A DNA stretch of 64,000 nt. Origin: Streptomyces sp. NBC_01276. GTDB taxonomy: Bacteria; Actinomycetota; Actinomycetes; Streptomycetales; Streptomycetaceae. The position numbers and the translations under genes were made by a program. The stretch is from NCBI RefSeq assembly GCF_041435355.1, contig NZ_CP108442.1:7438501-7502500 (forward strand), given 5' to 3'. Shown here in pieces: positions 8,864 to 19,318 of the stretch. Numbering within the stretch: the first letter of the stretch is position 1; the number at the start of each line of letters is the position of its first letter. The notes under the pieces are model-generated. The model saw only the letters and a program-made list of their open reading frames with translations, was not told where the DNA came from and searched no databases.

Positions 8864-11160
8864 CGTCCACTTCCCGTCCGGGCGGTGCGGGCCCGCGCCC
8901 CGGCGGGCCGGCCGGCGGGGTCCCGGCCGCGCAGCCGCAGGCTGTTCCCCACGACGAGCAGCGAGCTCGCCGACATGGCCGCCGCGGCGACCATCGGGTT
9001 GAGCAGACCGACGGCGGCCGGCGGGACGGTGACGAGGTTGTAGCCGAACGCCCAGACCAGGTTGACCCGGATGGTCGCGAGGGTGCGGCGGGCCAGCCGG
9101 ACCGCGTCGGCCACCGCCTCGACGTCACCGCGTACGAGGGTCACGTCCGCCGCACCGATGGCGACGTCGGTCCCGCCGCCCATGGCGATCCCGAGGTCCG
9201 CGCCGGCCAGTGCGACGGCGTCGTTGGCGCCGTCCCCGATGACGGCGACGCACCGGCCCTCGTCCCTCAGCCGTCCGACGAGAGCGGCCTTGTCCTCCGG
9301 CGCGCAGCGGGCATGGAGGCGGGCGATCCCGAGCGACGAGGCGACGGCCGCGGCCGGGGCCTCGCGGTCGCCGGTGGCGAGGATCGGCTCGACTCCCAGC
9401 CGCCGGAGGCGCTCGACGGCCCGGTAGCTTCCCGGCCGCGGCACGTCGCCGAGCGCGACGAGCGCCTGGGCGACGCCGTCGACCCGTACCAGGACGGGCG
9501 TGAGCGCGGCGGCCTCGGCGGCGGCCAGCGCCCGGGCCAGGGACTCGGGGAGATCGTCGCCGGGTGCGCACACCTCGACGGTACGGCCCTCGACCACACC
9601 GCTGACGCCCGCGCCGGGGACGGCCCCGAAACCGGTCACCGGTGGCAACGCCCTTTTGGGGACGCTCCGTTGGGCGTGGGCGGCCAGGGCCCTCCCGAGC
9701 GGATGCTCGGAGCCCTGTTCGACCGCGCCGGCCAGCCGGAGCACGTTCTCCCGGCCCAGGCCGTCGGGGACCGTCGTCAGCCGGGCGACGGTCATGTGCC
9801 CGGTCGTGAGGGTGCCGGTCTTGTCGAACACGACCGTGTCGACGTGCCGAAGGGCCTCCAGGGCCCGCGGTCCGCTGATCAGAATGCCCATGCGGGCGCC
9901 ACGGCCCGTGGCGGCGAGCAGGGCGGTGGGTGTGGCGAGGCCGAGGGCGCAGGGGCAGGCGACGACGAGGACGGCGACGGCGGCGGTGACCGCCGGCTGC
10001 GGGTCCGCACCGGCGCCGAGCCAGAAGCCGAGCACGGTGACGGCCGACGCCAGGACGACGGGGACGAAGACGCCCGCCACGCGATCGGCCAGACGCTGAG
10101 CCGCCGCCTTTCCGGTCTGGGCCTCGGTGACCATGCGCGTGATGCGGGCGAGCCGGGTGTCCGCGCCCACCGCGGTGGCCCGCACGACGAGCAGCCCGCC
10201 CACGTTCACCGCCGCGCCGGTCACGGCCCGGTCCGGCCCGACCTCGACGGGATCGCTCTCACCGGTCAGCAGGGACAGGTCCAGGGCGGAGCTGCCGGAG
10301 ACCACGACGCCGTCGGTGGCGACGCGTTCCCCGGGCCGGACCACGAATTCCTGCCCGACGGCCAGCTGTTCGACCGGGATCCGCCGCTCCTCGCCGTTCT
10401 CGCGCACGGTCACGTCCCCGACCGTCAGGGCGGACAGCGAGCGCAGCGCCGCGCCCGTACCGCGCCGTGCCCGCGCTTCCAGGAACCGGCCGGTCAGGAC
10501 GAACAGCGGTACGCCGACCACCGCCTCCAGATAGACGTGGGCGACCTCGCCCCCGGCCGAGGGGAGGAGGGTGAAGGGCATCCGCATTCCCGGCAGGCCC
10601 GCGCCGCCGAGGAACAACGCGTACAGGGACCAGAGAAAGGAGGCGGCGACTCCGAGCGAGACCAGCGTGTCCATGGTGGCGGCCGAATGCCGCAGCCCCC
10701 GCAGCGCGCGGACGTGGAAGGGCCAGGCGCTCCAGACGGCCACCGGTGCGGCGAGCACGAGGCACAGCCACTGCCAGTTGCGGAACTGCAGGGCCGGGAC
10801 CATCGACAGGGCCATGACCGGCGCACAGAGCAGGACGGTGATCAGCAGCCGGTCGCGCTCGCCGCGGTCCTCCTCCGGCGCGGCATCCGCCGCCTCCCCT
10901 TCCGCCCGTCTCCGGGGCTCCTCCGCGGGCACGTGGAGTCCGGCCGTGTACCCGGCGCGCTCGACGGCGGCCACCAGTGCGTCCGCCGTGACGCCGGGCG
11001 GATGGAGCACCCTCGCCCGGCCGGTGGCCAGGTTGACGGTGGCGCTGACCCCCTCGATCCTCCCGAGCCGCTTTTCGACGCGGTTGACGCAGGCCGCGCA
11101 GGTCATGCCGCCGACGGTGAGGTCCGTGGTGGTGCAGACGGCCGCCGGCTCCGGTGTCAT
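8860..11160 (-). CDS. copA: Copper-exporting P1B-type ATPase
   Basis: This 766-residue P1B-1 ATPase has one N-terminal heavy-metal-associated domain with GMTCAAC, then transmembrane helices, the actuator LLTGES, the membrane CPC motif (ACPCALG), the phosphorylation site FDKTGTLT, GSEHPLG in the nucleotide domain and the hinge GDGANDA. The last helices contain YN and a MSASS-type motif, the Cu(I)-specific signature, so export of Cu(I) is the best call. The ATG at 11160 overlaps the stop of a small membrane protein by ATGA, and its own stop overlaps the PCuAC-like gene. The three genes are one tightly coupled copper operon. Confidence 0.93.
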   Translation of the reverse strand: MTPEPAAVCTTTDLTVGGMTCAACVNRVEKRLGRIEGVSATVNLATGRARVLHPPGVTADALVAAVERAGYTAGLHVPAEEPRRRAEGEAADAAPEEDRGERDRLLITVLLCAPVMALSMVPALQFRNWQWLCLVLAAPVAVWSAWPFHVRALRGLRHSAATMDTLVSLGVAASFLWSLYALFLGGAGLPGMRMPFTLLPSAGGEVAHVYLEAVVGVPLFVLTGRFLEARARRGTGAALRSLSALTVGDVTVRENGEERRIPVEQLAVGQEFVVRPGERVATDGVVVSGSSALDLSLLTGESDPVEVGPDRAVTGAAVNVGGLLVVRATAVGADTRLARITRMVTEAQTGKAAAQRLADRVAGVFVPVVLASAVTVLGFWLGAGADPQPAVTAAVAVLVVACPCALGLATPTALLAATGRGARMGILISGPRALEALRHVDTVVFDKTGTLTTGHMTVARLTTVPDGLGRENVLRLAGAVEQGSEHPLGRALAAHAQRSVPKRALPPVTGFGAVPGAGVSGVVEGRTVEVCAPGDDLPESLARALAAAEAAALTPVLVRVDGVAQALVALGDVPRPGSYRAVERLRRLGVEPILATGDREAPAAAVASSLGIARLHARCAPEDKAALVGRLRDEGRCVAVIGDGANDAVALAGADLGIAMGGGTDVAIGAADVTLVRGDVEAVADAVRLARRTLATIRVNLVWAFGYNLVTVPPAAVGLLNPMVAAAAMSASSLLVVGNSLRLRGRDPAGRPAGARARTARTGSGR

Positions 11161-11417
11161 CGGCCACCGTCCGACCGCGTGCCACCCGTGCCGTCGTGAC
11201 CGTGCTGCCCCGGGCCGCCGCCGACGCCGCCCACCGGGGCGGTGCCGCCCCCGCCGGAGTGCATGCCGGGTGCGACCGGGCCCGCGGCGGAACCGACCGC
11301 GTACGAAAGGCAGAACACCACCGCCAGCAGGGCCAGGAACCCGGTGAGCGCCGGTGGTGGTACCCACCGCCGCGGCGGGGGGCCCGTCTCGCCGGGGGAT
11401 CGCTGAGGTCGCGCCAT
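11157..11417 (-). CDS. Small single-pass membrane protein heading the copper operon
   Basis: This is an 86-residue protein of no recognised family. A proline/arginine-rich N-terminus is followed by one hydrophobic helix (ALTGFLALLAVVFCLSYAVG). The outside tail is glycine-rich and carries Met and His (PGMHSGG and GQHGHDG), which could bind copper. The ATG at 11417 follows GGGAG; a GTG five codons earlier is less well placed. It overlaps the CopA start by ATGA. A role in handing copper to or from CopA, or in anchoring it, is inferred only from the operon and the tail. Confidence 0.7.
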   Translation of the reverse strand: MARPQRSPGETGPPPRRWVPPPALTGFLALLAVVFCLSYAVGSAAGPVAPGMHSGGGGTAPVGGVGGGPGQHGHDGTGGTRSDGGR

Positions 11418-11519
11418 CGCCACTCCCTGCACGGGCGCGCTCCGGCGCCCCTCGCTCGTCCGGTCCCGCGCTACGCGGACCGTTTCGGAGGCGGCATCCC
11501 CTGGTCCCGCGACGCCTTC

Positions 11520-11530
11520 CCCCTGAGGGG
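11520..11530. promoter_or_regulatory. G-tract palindrome upstream of copper operon (possible CsoR-type operator)
   Basis: CCCC-TGA-GGGG lies about 100 bp upstream of the first copper gene. Copper-sensing CsoR repressors of actinomycetes bind G-tract palindromes in such promoters. No csoR gene is in the window, so the assignment is tentative. Confidence 0.3.
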
Positions 11531-11635
11531 TCGTTCCGCGGCGTCGACGAGTTCCCGGATTCGGCGGACGCCGACCGGCAGCGGTACGCCCGGCGCGGTG
11601 CGGGGAACCTCAGGCGGGGCGGACGGCGGGGAGGG

Positions 11636-12094
11636 TCAGGGATTGGTCCAGGCGTCAGGGGTCCGGGTCAGCGCGGACACGTCGGCGGGCAGGTCGCAGG
11701 AGGCGACATCGGCGAGCGACACACCGTCGAGGATCTCGCGCACATTGGCCCGGAGCGCGATCCACAGGGGGAGCAGCGCCTCGGCCGGGCCGGTGTAGGA
11801 GAGGTCCGGGGGGCGGACCCCGCGTACCGAGACGAGCGGTCCGTCCACGACGCGGATGACGTCCGCGATGCTGATGGACCGGGCGGGCCGGGCCAGGCGG
11901 TAGCCGCCGTTGCCGCCGCGCCGGCTGAGCACCAGACCACCTCGGCGCATGTCGTTGAGGATGCCTTCGAGGAACTTGTGCGGGATGTCCTGGGCGTCCG
12001 CGATGGCTTCGGCCTTCACCGGCCCGCCGTCCTGTGACGCGGCGAGCTGCAGCGCGGCACGCACCGCGTAGTCCGCCCTGGCTGAGATCCGCAT
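11636..12094 (-). CDS. Rrf2-family transcriptional regulator without iron-sulfur cysteines
   Basis: This 152-residue protein starts MRISARADYAVRAAL and contains the winged-helix segment QDIPHKFLEGILNDMRRGGLV and the wing RGGNGGYRLARP, the classic Rrf2 N-terminal layout. IscR and NsrR members carry three cysteines near residues 90-110; here that region has none, and the only cysteine is near the C-terminus (VASCDLP). It is therefore not expected to hold an Fe-S cluster and may be closer in role to CymR-like sulfur or metabolite regulators. It lies downstream of a DszC-like monooxygenase on the same strand but is separated from it by a terminator, and has its own leaderless promoter. Confidence 0.85.
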   Translation of the reverse strand: MRISARADYAVRAALQLAASQDGGPVKAEAIADAQDIPHKFLEGILNDMRRGGLVLSRRGGNGGYRLARPARSISIADVIRVVDGPLVSVRGVRPPDLSYTGPAEALLPLWIALRANVREILDGVSLADVASCDLPADVSALTRTPDAWTNP

Positions 12095-12100
12095 GCGGAC

Positions 12101-12106
12101 ATTATC
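12101..12106 (-). promoter_or_regulatory. -10 element of a leaderless promoter for the Rrf2 gene
   Basis: On the minus strand GATAAT lies 6 bases before the ATG at 12094, which puts the expected transcription start at or next to the start codon. No ribosome site precedes the ATG, so a leaderless mRNA is likely. The -35 region is weak. Confidence 0.5.
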
Positions 12107-12146
12107 CCGTACGGCTCGGGCCTGCGTCCGCCACGGGTGGGCCGCC

Positions 12147-12186
12147 CCCCGGCTGCCGGCCGGGTGCTCGTGCCCGGCAGCCGGGG
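12147..12186. terminator. Hairpin terminator after the DszC-like gene
   Basis: A perfect 13-bp inverted repeat (CCCCGGCTGCCGG and its complement, 14-base loop) lies between the DszC-like monooxygenase stop at 12220 and the Rrf2 start at 12094. It separates two genes on the same strand. Confidence 0.75.
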
Positions 12187-12219
12187 ACCGGGTGGGGCCG
12201 TCTCCCGGGGTGGCCGACG

Positions 12220-13431
12220 TCAGTGGAAGGCGGCCGCCACCGCGCGGTGGGAGCCGTTGAGGTAGTGCTCGCCGATGGAGCGCAGGCGGTGCGCGGCGGG
12301 ATGGTGCGCGGTCAGCACGCGCGCGTTGCGCCAGAAGCGGTCCAGGCCGGGGGCGTCGGCGAGCTCCAGCACGCGCGCGGTGATGTGCAGGGCGGCCTTC
12401 GACGTCACCGTCTCGGCCGTGGCGACCAGGGCGCAGACGCCCGCCGGCTCCTCGGCATCGAGCCGCGTGCCCGGGTCGAGGGCCTGGGCCATCACCTCCG
12501 TCGCCCGGTCGACCACGGCGGTGGCCGTCTGGGCGGCGGAGGCGAGTTCCCCGTACGTCAGGAAGAGGTCCGGGTCCGCACCGGGCAGCCGGTACGCGCG
12601 ACCGCCCCTGCTGAGGTCGCGGGCTTCCGTGAGCGCGCCCTCGACGATGCCGAGGCCGACGTGGCACAGGGCGAGCCGGAGCGCCGGTCCGGCGAGCGCG
12701 GTGAAGGGCGGGGCCGACTCCTCGTCGTGCGGCCGGCGGCCCAGCACCTGTCCCGGTGTGACGGCGACCCGGTCGAGGACGACCTCGCCGGCGCCGCCGA
12801 CGCGCTGCCCGAGGCGGTCGTGGACGGGTTCGACGGTCATGCCCCGCGCGTGGGACGGGATCCGTACGACCAGGACGTCACCGGTCACGGGACAGGTGGC
12901 GTCGAGCACGATCTGGTCGGCGACGGTCACCGCCGTCTCCACGAACCGGCGCCCGCTCAGCACGTAGCCGGTGCTGCGCGGCCTCAGCGTGAGGTCGGTT
13001 CCATCGGTGTCGTCGCCGGGCCCGGGAGCGCGTACCGCGCCGGTCCACAGCCACTGTTCGCGAACCGACTCCTCTTCGAGGGCGGTCGCGTGCCGGTGCC
13101 CCGCGTAGAAGCGTCCGCTCCACGCGTGTACGTAGTGGCGGGCGAGCACGTCGCCGACGGAGCTGTCCGCGGTGGAGATCTTCCGTATGACGCTGCATCC
13201 GGTACGCCAGTCGGCCCCGCGGTCCGACGAGTGCGGGGTGAGGGCGGCCGGCAGCCCGGCCTCGCGCAGCCGGGCCGCCTCGTCGTGCGGCGGCTTGCCC
13301 GCCCGGTCGCGGGAGATGGCGTCCGCCGAGAGGTCGTCCGCCACGTCGCGGGCGGTGCGCAGGAGCGCGCGGCGCCGTTCGTCGGCTGACCGCCGGCCGA
13401 CGGCGGTGCCAGGGGGGATGGCGGTGGTCAT
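12220..13431 (-). CDS. DszC/SfnB-type flavin-dependent monooxygenase (acyl-CoA dehydrogenase fold)
   Basis: This 403-residue protein has the acyl-CoA dehydrogenase fold but lacks the usual catalytic Glu context. The C-terminal FWRNARVLTAHHPAAHR resembles dibenzothiophene monooxygenase DszC and the SfnB sulfur-acquisition enzymes, which use FMNH2 and O2 to oxidise organosulfur compounds. Other support is the N-terminal DAISRDRAGKPPHDEAARLREAGLPA and YVLSGRRFVETAVTVAD in the middle domain. ATG at 13431. The Rrf2 regulator downstream could control it, and an imperfect palindrome lies about 60 bp upstream. The link to sulfur use is inference from family resemblance; N-hydroxylases of the same fold are an alternative. 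Confidence 0.75.
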   Translation of the reverse strand: MTTAIPPGTAVGRRSADERRRALLRTARDVADDLSADAISRDRAGKPPHDEAARLREAGLPAALTPHSSDRGADWRTGCSVIRKISTADSSVGDVLARHYVHAWSGRFYAGHRHATALEEESVREQWLWTGAVRAPGPGDDTDGTDLTLRPRSTGYVLSGRRFVETAVTVADQIVLDATCPVTGDVLVVRIPSHARGMTVEPVHDRLGQRVGGAGEVVLDRVAVTPGQVLGRRPHDEESAPPFTALAGPALRLALCHVGLGIVEGALTEARDLSRGGRAYRLPGADPDLFLTYGELASAAQTATAVVDRATEVMAQALDPGTRLDAEEPAGVCALVATAETVTSKAALHITARVLELADAPGLDRFWRNARVLTAHHPAAHRLRSIGEHYLNGSHRAVAAAFH

Positions 13432-13489
13432 GTCGGCTACTCCGGAACGTCGTCGGGCGGTTTCGGCCGGTCGCCGAATCCCCACCTTT

Positions 13490-13506
13490 CCCATCGGATT
13501 GATAGG
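13490..13506. promoter_or_regulatory. Imperfect inverted repeat upstream of the DszC-like gene
   Basis: CCCATC-N5-GATAGG (5 of 6 positions paired) sits in an unusually AT-rich patch 59-75 bp upstream of the monooxygenase ATG. It could be an operator, with the nearby Rrf2 protein as candidate ligand. Confidence 0.35.
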
Positions 13507-13682
13507 GATATTCGCCCGAAGTCGCCGTCCGGGCAAGGGTGCGACCGGATGATGGACAGTCCGGTCTCGCGATGGAAGACGACGTGGGGTCAGCGGCCCC
13601 GACCGCGGCCGCGTCTGCCCCCCGCCCCCCCGCCACCCCGGGCCCTGTCCGTTCAGGCGCAGCCGGTCCGCTGAACCGGTGT

Positions 13683-13940
13683 TCAGCTCGTCCTGTCGCG
13701 GATCACGTTGCGGTGCTCCTCGTAGACGAGCCGGGCGTCGGCGTCCGGCATCGCCGGGGTCGTGAGGCCGCAGGCACAGGTCACCACCGTGAGATCGCGC
13801 GGAGCGTCCGTGCCGTACCTCTCGGGGCCGGTCCGTGCGGCCCCCGGCGGCCTCTCGTAGCGGAGGCGGTGCGGGGTCCGGGCAGCGGCCGGGGCGATGG
13901 GGGAGCCGGTGTCGTCGGGGGTGAAGCGGTGATCGCTCAT
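13683..13940 (-). CDS. Small hypothetical protein with a Cys-x-Cys motif
   Basis: This 85-residue protein matches no family I recognise. The second half contains VVTCACGLTTPAMPDADARL followed by an HR pair, a pattern seen in small actinobacterial proteins where CxCG may contribute to a metal site. The first half is disordered-looking and rich in Pro and Arg. The ATG at 13940 has only a poor ribosome site, and an upstream extension to 14120 is possible but Pro/Arg-rich. It lies between the DszC-like gene and katG, both on the same strand. Codon use is coding-like; the call is moderate. Confidence 0.5.
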   Translation of the reverse strand: MSDHRFTPDDTGSPIAPAAARTPHRLRYERPPGAARTGPERYGTDAPRDLTVVTCACGLTTPAMPDADARLVYEEHRNVIRDRTS

Positions 13941-14077
13941 GGGCCCAGTGTCGCCTGCCGCGCACGGGCGAGGGGCGCACGCGCGGCAGGGCACAGCGGC
14001 GGCGTCACCGAGTTGTACGCGGCCCGTCCCGGCGGGGTGCCCGAGCCCGGGGTGCCGTCCGGGCCCGGGCACCGGGC

Positions 14078-16408
<2,331 letters not shown>

Positions 16409-16455
16409 TCATCGGTAAACTGCTGCTTCCCCCGAGCCTGAACAGGTGAACCGAT

Positions 16456-16884
16456 ATGAGTGACCTGCTGGAGCGACTGCGCGGGCGAGGCTGGCGGATG
16501 ACGTCCCAGCGGCGCGTCGTCGCGGAGGTCCTCGACGGCGAGCACGTGCACCTCACGGCCGACGAGGTGCACGCCCGCGCCGCCCGGCGGCTGCCCGAGA
16601 TCGCCCGCGCGACCGTCTACAACACCCTGGGCGAGCTGGTCGCCCTCGGCGAGGTCGCGGAGGTCTCCACCGACGGCCGGGCCAAGCGCTACGACCCCAA
16701 TGCCCACCACCCGCACCAGCACCTGGTGTGTTCCGGCTGCGGCACCATCCGTGACGTCCACATGACCGGCGATCCGCTGGCGGGCCTCCCGCGGGAGCAG
16801 CGGTTCGGCTTCACGGTCTCCAGGGCCGAGGTCACCTATCGCGGGCTGTGCCCCGCGTGCGCTTCCGGTCCGCCGCGGGGCTGA
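16456..16884 (+). CDS. Fur-family regulator (FurA/CatR/PerR-like)
   Basis: This 142-residue Fur protein has the winged helix GWRMTSQRRVVAEVLDG and RATVYNTLGELVALGEVAEV, the metal-site His-rich HHPHQHLVCSGCG, and a second Cys pair CPAC near the end, giving the CxxC...CxxC structural zinc site. Divergence from katG points to the peroxide-sensing FurA/CatR branch that represses catalase genes, rather than iron-sensing Fur. The ATG at 16456 is preceded by AGGTGA at good spacing. The gene ends 9 bp before a convergent methyltransferase gene. I could not identify a clear Fur-type palindrome in the intergenic region by eye. Confidence 0.9.
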   Translation: MSDLLERLRGRGWRMTSQRRVVAEVLDGEHVHLTADEVHARAARRLPEIARATVYNTLGELVALGEVAEVSTDGRAKRYDPNAHHPHQHLVCSGCGTIRDVHMTGDPLAGLPREQRFGFTVSRAEVTYRGLCPACASGPPRG

Positions 16885-16893
16885 GCGGGAACG

Positions 16894-17745
16894 TCACGGG
16901 CGGACCGCCCGGACGGTCCAGGCCGCGGAGCCGTAGAGGACGCCGTGGTCGGTCCCGTGGGCGGCGAGGGTGGTCCTCAGGCCGTCGGCGGCGCGCCCGC
17001 GGCCTGCGGCGTCGAGGTCTTCGAGCATCCAGCCGAGCATGCCGAGCGTGAACCGCTCCGCGTCGTCGGCGTCCTCGCCGAACCACATCGGCTCTTCGTG
17101 GGCCTCCAGCCGGACCTGTGTGAAGCCGGCGGCGCCGAGGACGGCCCGGATCCGGTCCGGGTCCGAGAGCGCGAACGGCCCGGGGGAGCCGGGCTCGGGC
17201 GCGGGCAACGGGCGCCCCGCGGCCAGTGCCCCGGTGAAGGAGAGGAACCACTCGTTGCGGCTCAGGGGTTGCCAGACCGACTGCACGAAGCGCCCCGCGG
17301 GGCGCAGCGCGCCGCCGATGTTGCGGAACGCGGCGACCGGATCGGCGAAGAACATCGTCCCCATGCGGCTCACGGCCACGTCGAAGGCCGCGGCGGGGAA
17401 GGGGTGGACCTGGGCGTCGGCCCGGACGAAGTCGGCGTTGTGCAGCCCTTCGGCCGCCGCTCGCTCCCGTGCCACCCGCAGCATCGCGGCCGACAGGTCC
17501 ACGCCCAGGGCCCGGCCTCCGGTTGCCGTCCGCGCGGCGTCACGGGTGATCTCACCGGTGCCGCAGCCGACGTCCAGCACCTGGTCGGCGGCGGACACGT
17601 CGGCCGCGGCGAGGAAGTCCGGGCGGTAGGCGCGTAGCGCGCGGTCGAACCGGTCGGCGTGCTCCGCCCAGTACGCGCCCTCCCGCCCGTCCCAGGCGCG
17701 GGCCTGCTCGGCGTTGGAGGGATCGACCCCGGGAACGCTGGTCAT
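16894..17745 (-). CDS. Class I SAM-dependent methyltransferase
   Basis: This 283-residue protein contains motif I VLDVGCGTGEITRD, motif II ALGVDLSAAMLRVAR, motif III with DFVRADAQVHPF, and AFDVAVSRMGTMFFADP after it, all typical of small-molecule methyltransferases. The C-terminal half (LSDPDRIRAVLGAAGFTQV) matches UbiE/COQ5-like proteins. The ATG at 17745 is chosen with GAGGTGG upstream; GTG codons 2-4 triplets earlier are possible. Substrate unknown. Its promoter region contains an AT-rich inverted repeat, unusual for this genome, suggesting a dedicated regulator. It converges on the Fur-family gene. Confidence 0.85.
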   Translation of the reverse strand: MTSVPGVDPSNAEQARAWDGREGAYWAEHADRFDRALRAYRPDFLAAADVSAADQVLDVGCGTGEITRDAARTATGGRALGVDLSAAMLRVARERAAAEGLHNADFVRADAQVHPFPAAAFDVAVSRMGTMFFADPVAAFRNIGGALRPAGRFVQSVWQPLSRNEWFLSFTGALAAGRPLPAPEPGSPGPFALSDPDRIRAVLGAAGFTQVRLEAHEEPMWFGEDADDAERFTLGMLGWMLEDLDAAGRGRAADGLRTTLAAHGTDHGVLYGSAAWTVRAVRP

Positions 17746-17773
17746 GGACACCACCACCTCACCATCACCTATG

Positions 17774-17797
17774 ATCCCAAATTACTACCAAAGGGAT
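17774..17797. promoter_or_regulatory. AT-rich ATCCC-N14-GGGAT inverted repeat in the methyltransferase promoter
   Basis: ATCCC and GGGAT flank a 14-bp AT-rich centre containing ATTACTACC, 29-52 bp upstream of the methyltransferase ATG. The position overlaps where the promoter should be. It resembles an operator for a small winged-helix repressor, but no regulator is adjacent. Confidence 0.35.
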
Positions 17798-17835
17798 GAT
17801 TCGCCCCGTCCTGGCCCGCCGCGGGGGCCCCTTCC

Positions 17836-19314
17836 TCACTGCTCCTGCGGTGGTTTGCCGTCGGCCGCGGAGACCTCGACGAACTCCACGTGCCCCTTGC
17901 CGTCGAGGCGCAGGACGGGGACGGCCTTGTTGCGCGGATTGCCGTTGTTCTGGAAGGAGATGAACCCGCTGGCCCCGGCCACCTGCTGGGTGCCGTCCAT
18001 CTGGTGGAACATCCGGGCCACCGCGTCGCCGACGACCTGACCCTGCCAGCGGGCCGCCATCTGGATGCCGTGCGCCGCGGCGAGCACCGCGTCGTGCCCC
18101 ATCAGGGCCCCGCCGTCGTCCCGGGTGTCGCGCGGGAACCACTGGTCGAGCAGCCCGCCCGGCTGGAAGTTCTTCGCGGACGGCGCGGACACCGCCTGGG
18201 GCGCCGAGCGGTACATGTCGGGGTGGGAGAGGCCGGTGTAGAGCACCTCGATGTGCGTGTCGGCGGCGTGGGCGAGCTGCTCGGCGCTCAGGTTGGTCGT
18301 GTCGTCCCCGGTGAACACCGTGAACTGCTGGTCGGTGCAGCTGCGGTTGGCGAGCGCGTCGAGGAAGTGGGTGAGGTGCTGGCCGCGGCCCGCGAAGTAC
18401 ACCAGCTGGGGGCGCTGCTGGCACAACTGGCCGGGCATGTAGCGCAGTTCGTTCTGCCAGGCGCTGCTGACGGAGGAGTCGTAGGTCATCCGCTCGGCGA
18501 CGAGCCGGTGCTTGTCGCCGTCCTGGAAGGCCTTGGTGAAGGCCGTGCCCAGGGTGGAGGCGTAGAGGTTCCCCTCCGCCACGTCCTGGATCACGACGGC
18601 GGTGGCGACGCCGCGCCGCTTGAGGTAGCCGGCCGCCGCGTACGCCTCGTCCTCGTTGGTGGGCGCGATCCGGACGAAGCCGTTGATCCCCTGGATGTTC
18701 GTCGCGGTCAGGGTGGCGCCCACCATGGCGATGCCGTGTTCGGAGAGACGCCTTATGGCCGCGAGGTTCTCGTTGTTGCTGGGGCCGAGACCGGCCACCG
18801 CGACGAGCCGGTCCGGGGAGTCCTTGCGGGCGATCAGCTCGTCGACCGTGTGCTTCCACTGGGTGGACTTGCTGCCCGGATTGGCGATCAGCAGACGGAT
18901 CTTGGGGGTGGCCGCGAGGTCGCCCTGGTTGTGGCGGAACTGGGCGAGGTAGGCGCCCTGGAGCTCGTGCCGGACGCCCTCGGCCGAGTTGCTGTCGTCG
19001 GCGGTGCTCGTGAAGGAGGTGAAGTAGGCGACGCTGACGTACGGTTCCTTGTCCGCGTTGGCGAGGACCCGGCGGTTCTCCGCCTCGATCCTGCGGGTGA
19101 CCGCGTCGAGGTGCGGGGCGAACACGTAGGCGCCGTCGGTCACTCCGACGCATTCGTCGTCCGGGCCCTGTTCGACGACCCCGTCGGCGCATCGGGCCTG
19201 GCGCTCCTGGAGCCAGCCGACCCCCAGCCAGAGCGCCGCGACCAGCGCGACCGCGGCGGCGGTGGCGAGGGCGACGCGGCGCACGACGTGCAGGGGCCAT
19301 TCGAGTCTGGGCAC
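17836..19314 (-). CDS. Membrane-anchored periplasmic-binding-protein-type I (LivK-like) sensor
   Basis: This 492-residue protein begins with a short basic segment and one hydrophobic helix (~residues 12-35) with no lipobox or obvious cleavage site, so it should be anchored with its large domain outside. The rest has the two-lobe LivK/PBP1 layout: VSVAYFTSFT, PKIRLLIANPGS, LVAVAGLGPSNNENLAAIRRL, GIAMVGATLTATN, and a second lobe with VYFAGRGQHLTHFLDAL and FTVFTGDDTTN. There is no ABC permease nearby. It starts 4 bp after the stop of a 666-residue P-loop-like gene, with GGAGG upstream of its GTG. The pair looks like an external ligand sensor and an internal partner rather than a nutrient transporter. 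Confidence 0.75.
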   Translation of the reverse strand: MPRLEWPLHVVRRVALATAAAVALVAALWLGVGWLQERQARCADGVVEQGPDDECVGVTDGAYVFAPHLDAVTRRIEAENRRVLANADKEPYVSVAYFTSFTSTADDSNSAEGVRHELQGAYLAQFRHNQGDLAATPKIRLLIANPGSKSTQWKHTVDELIARKDSPDRLVAVAGLGPSNNENLAAIRRLSEHGIAMVGATLTATNIQGINGFVRIAPTNEDEAYAAAGYLKRRGVATAVVIQDVAEGNLYASTLGTAFTKAFQDGDKHRLVAERMTYDSSVSSAWQNELRYMPGQLCQQRPQLVYFAGRGQHLTHFLDALANRSCTDQQFTVFTGDDTTNLSAEQLAHAADTHIEVLYTGLSHPDMYRSAPQAVSAPSAKNFQPGGLLDQWFPRDTRDDGGALMGHDAVLAAAHGIQMAARWQGQVVGDAVARMFHQMDGTQQVAGASGFISFQNNGNPRNKAVPVLRLDGKGHVEFVEVSAADGKPPQEQ

Positions 19315-19318
19315 GCGC

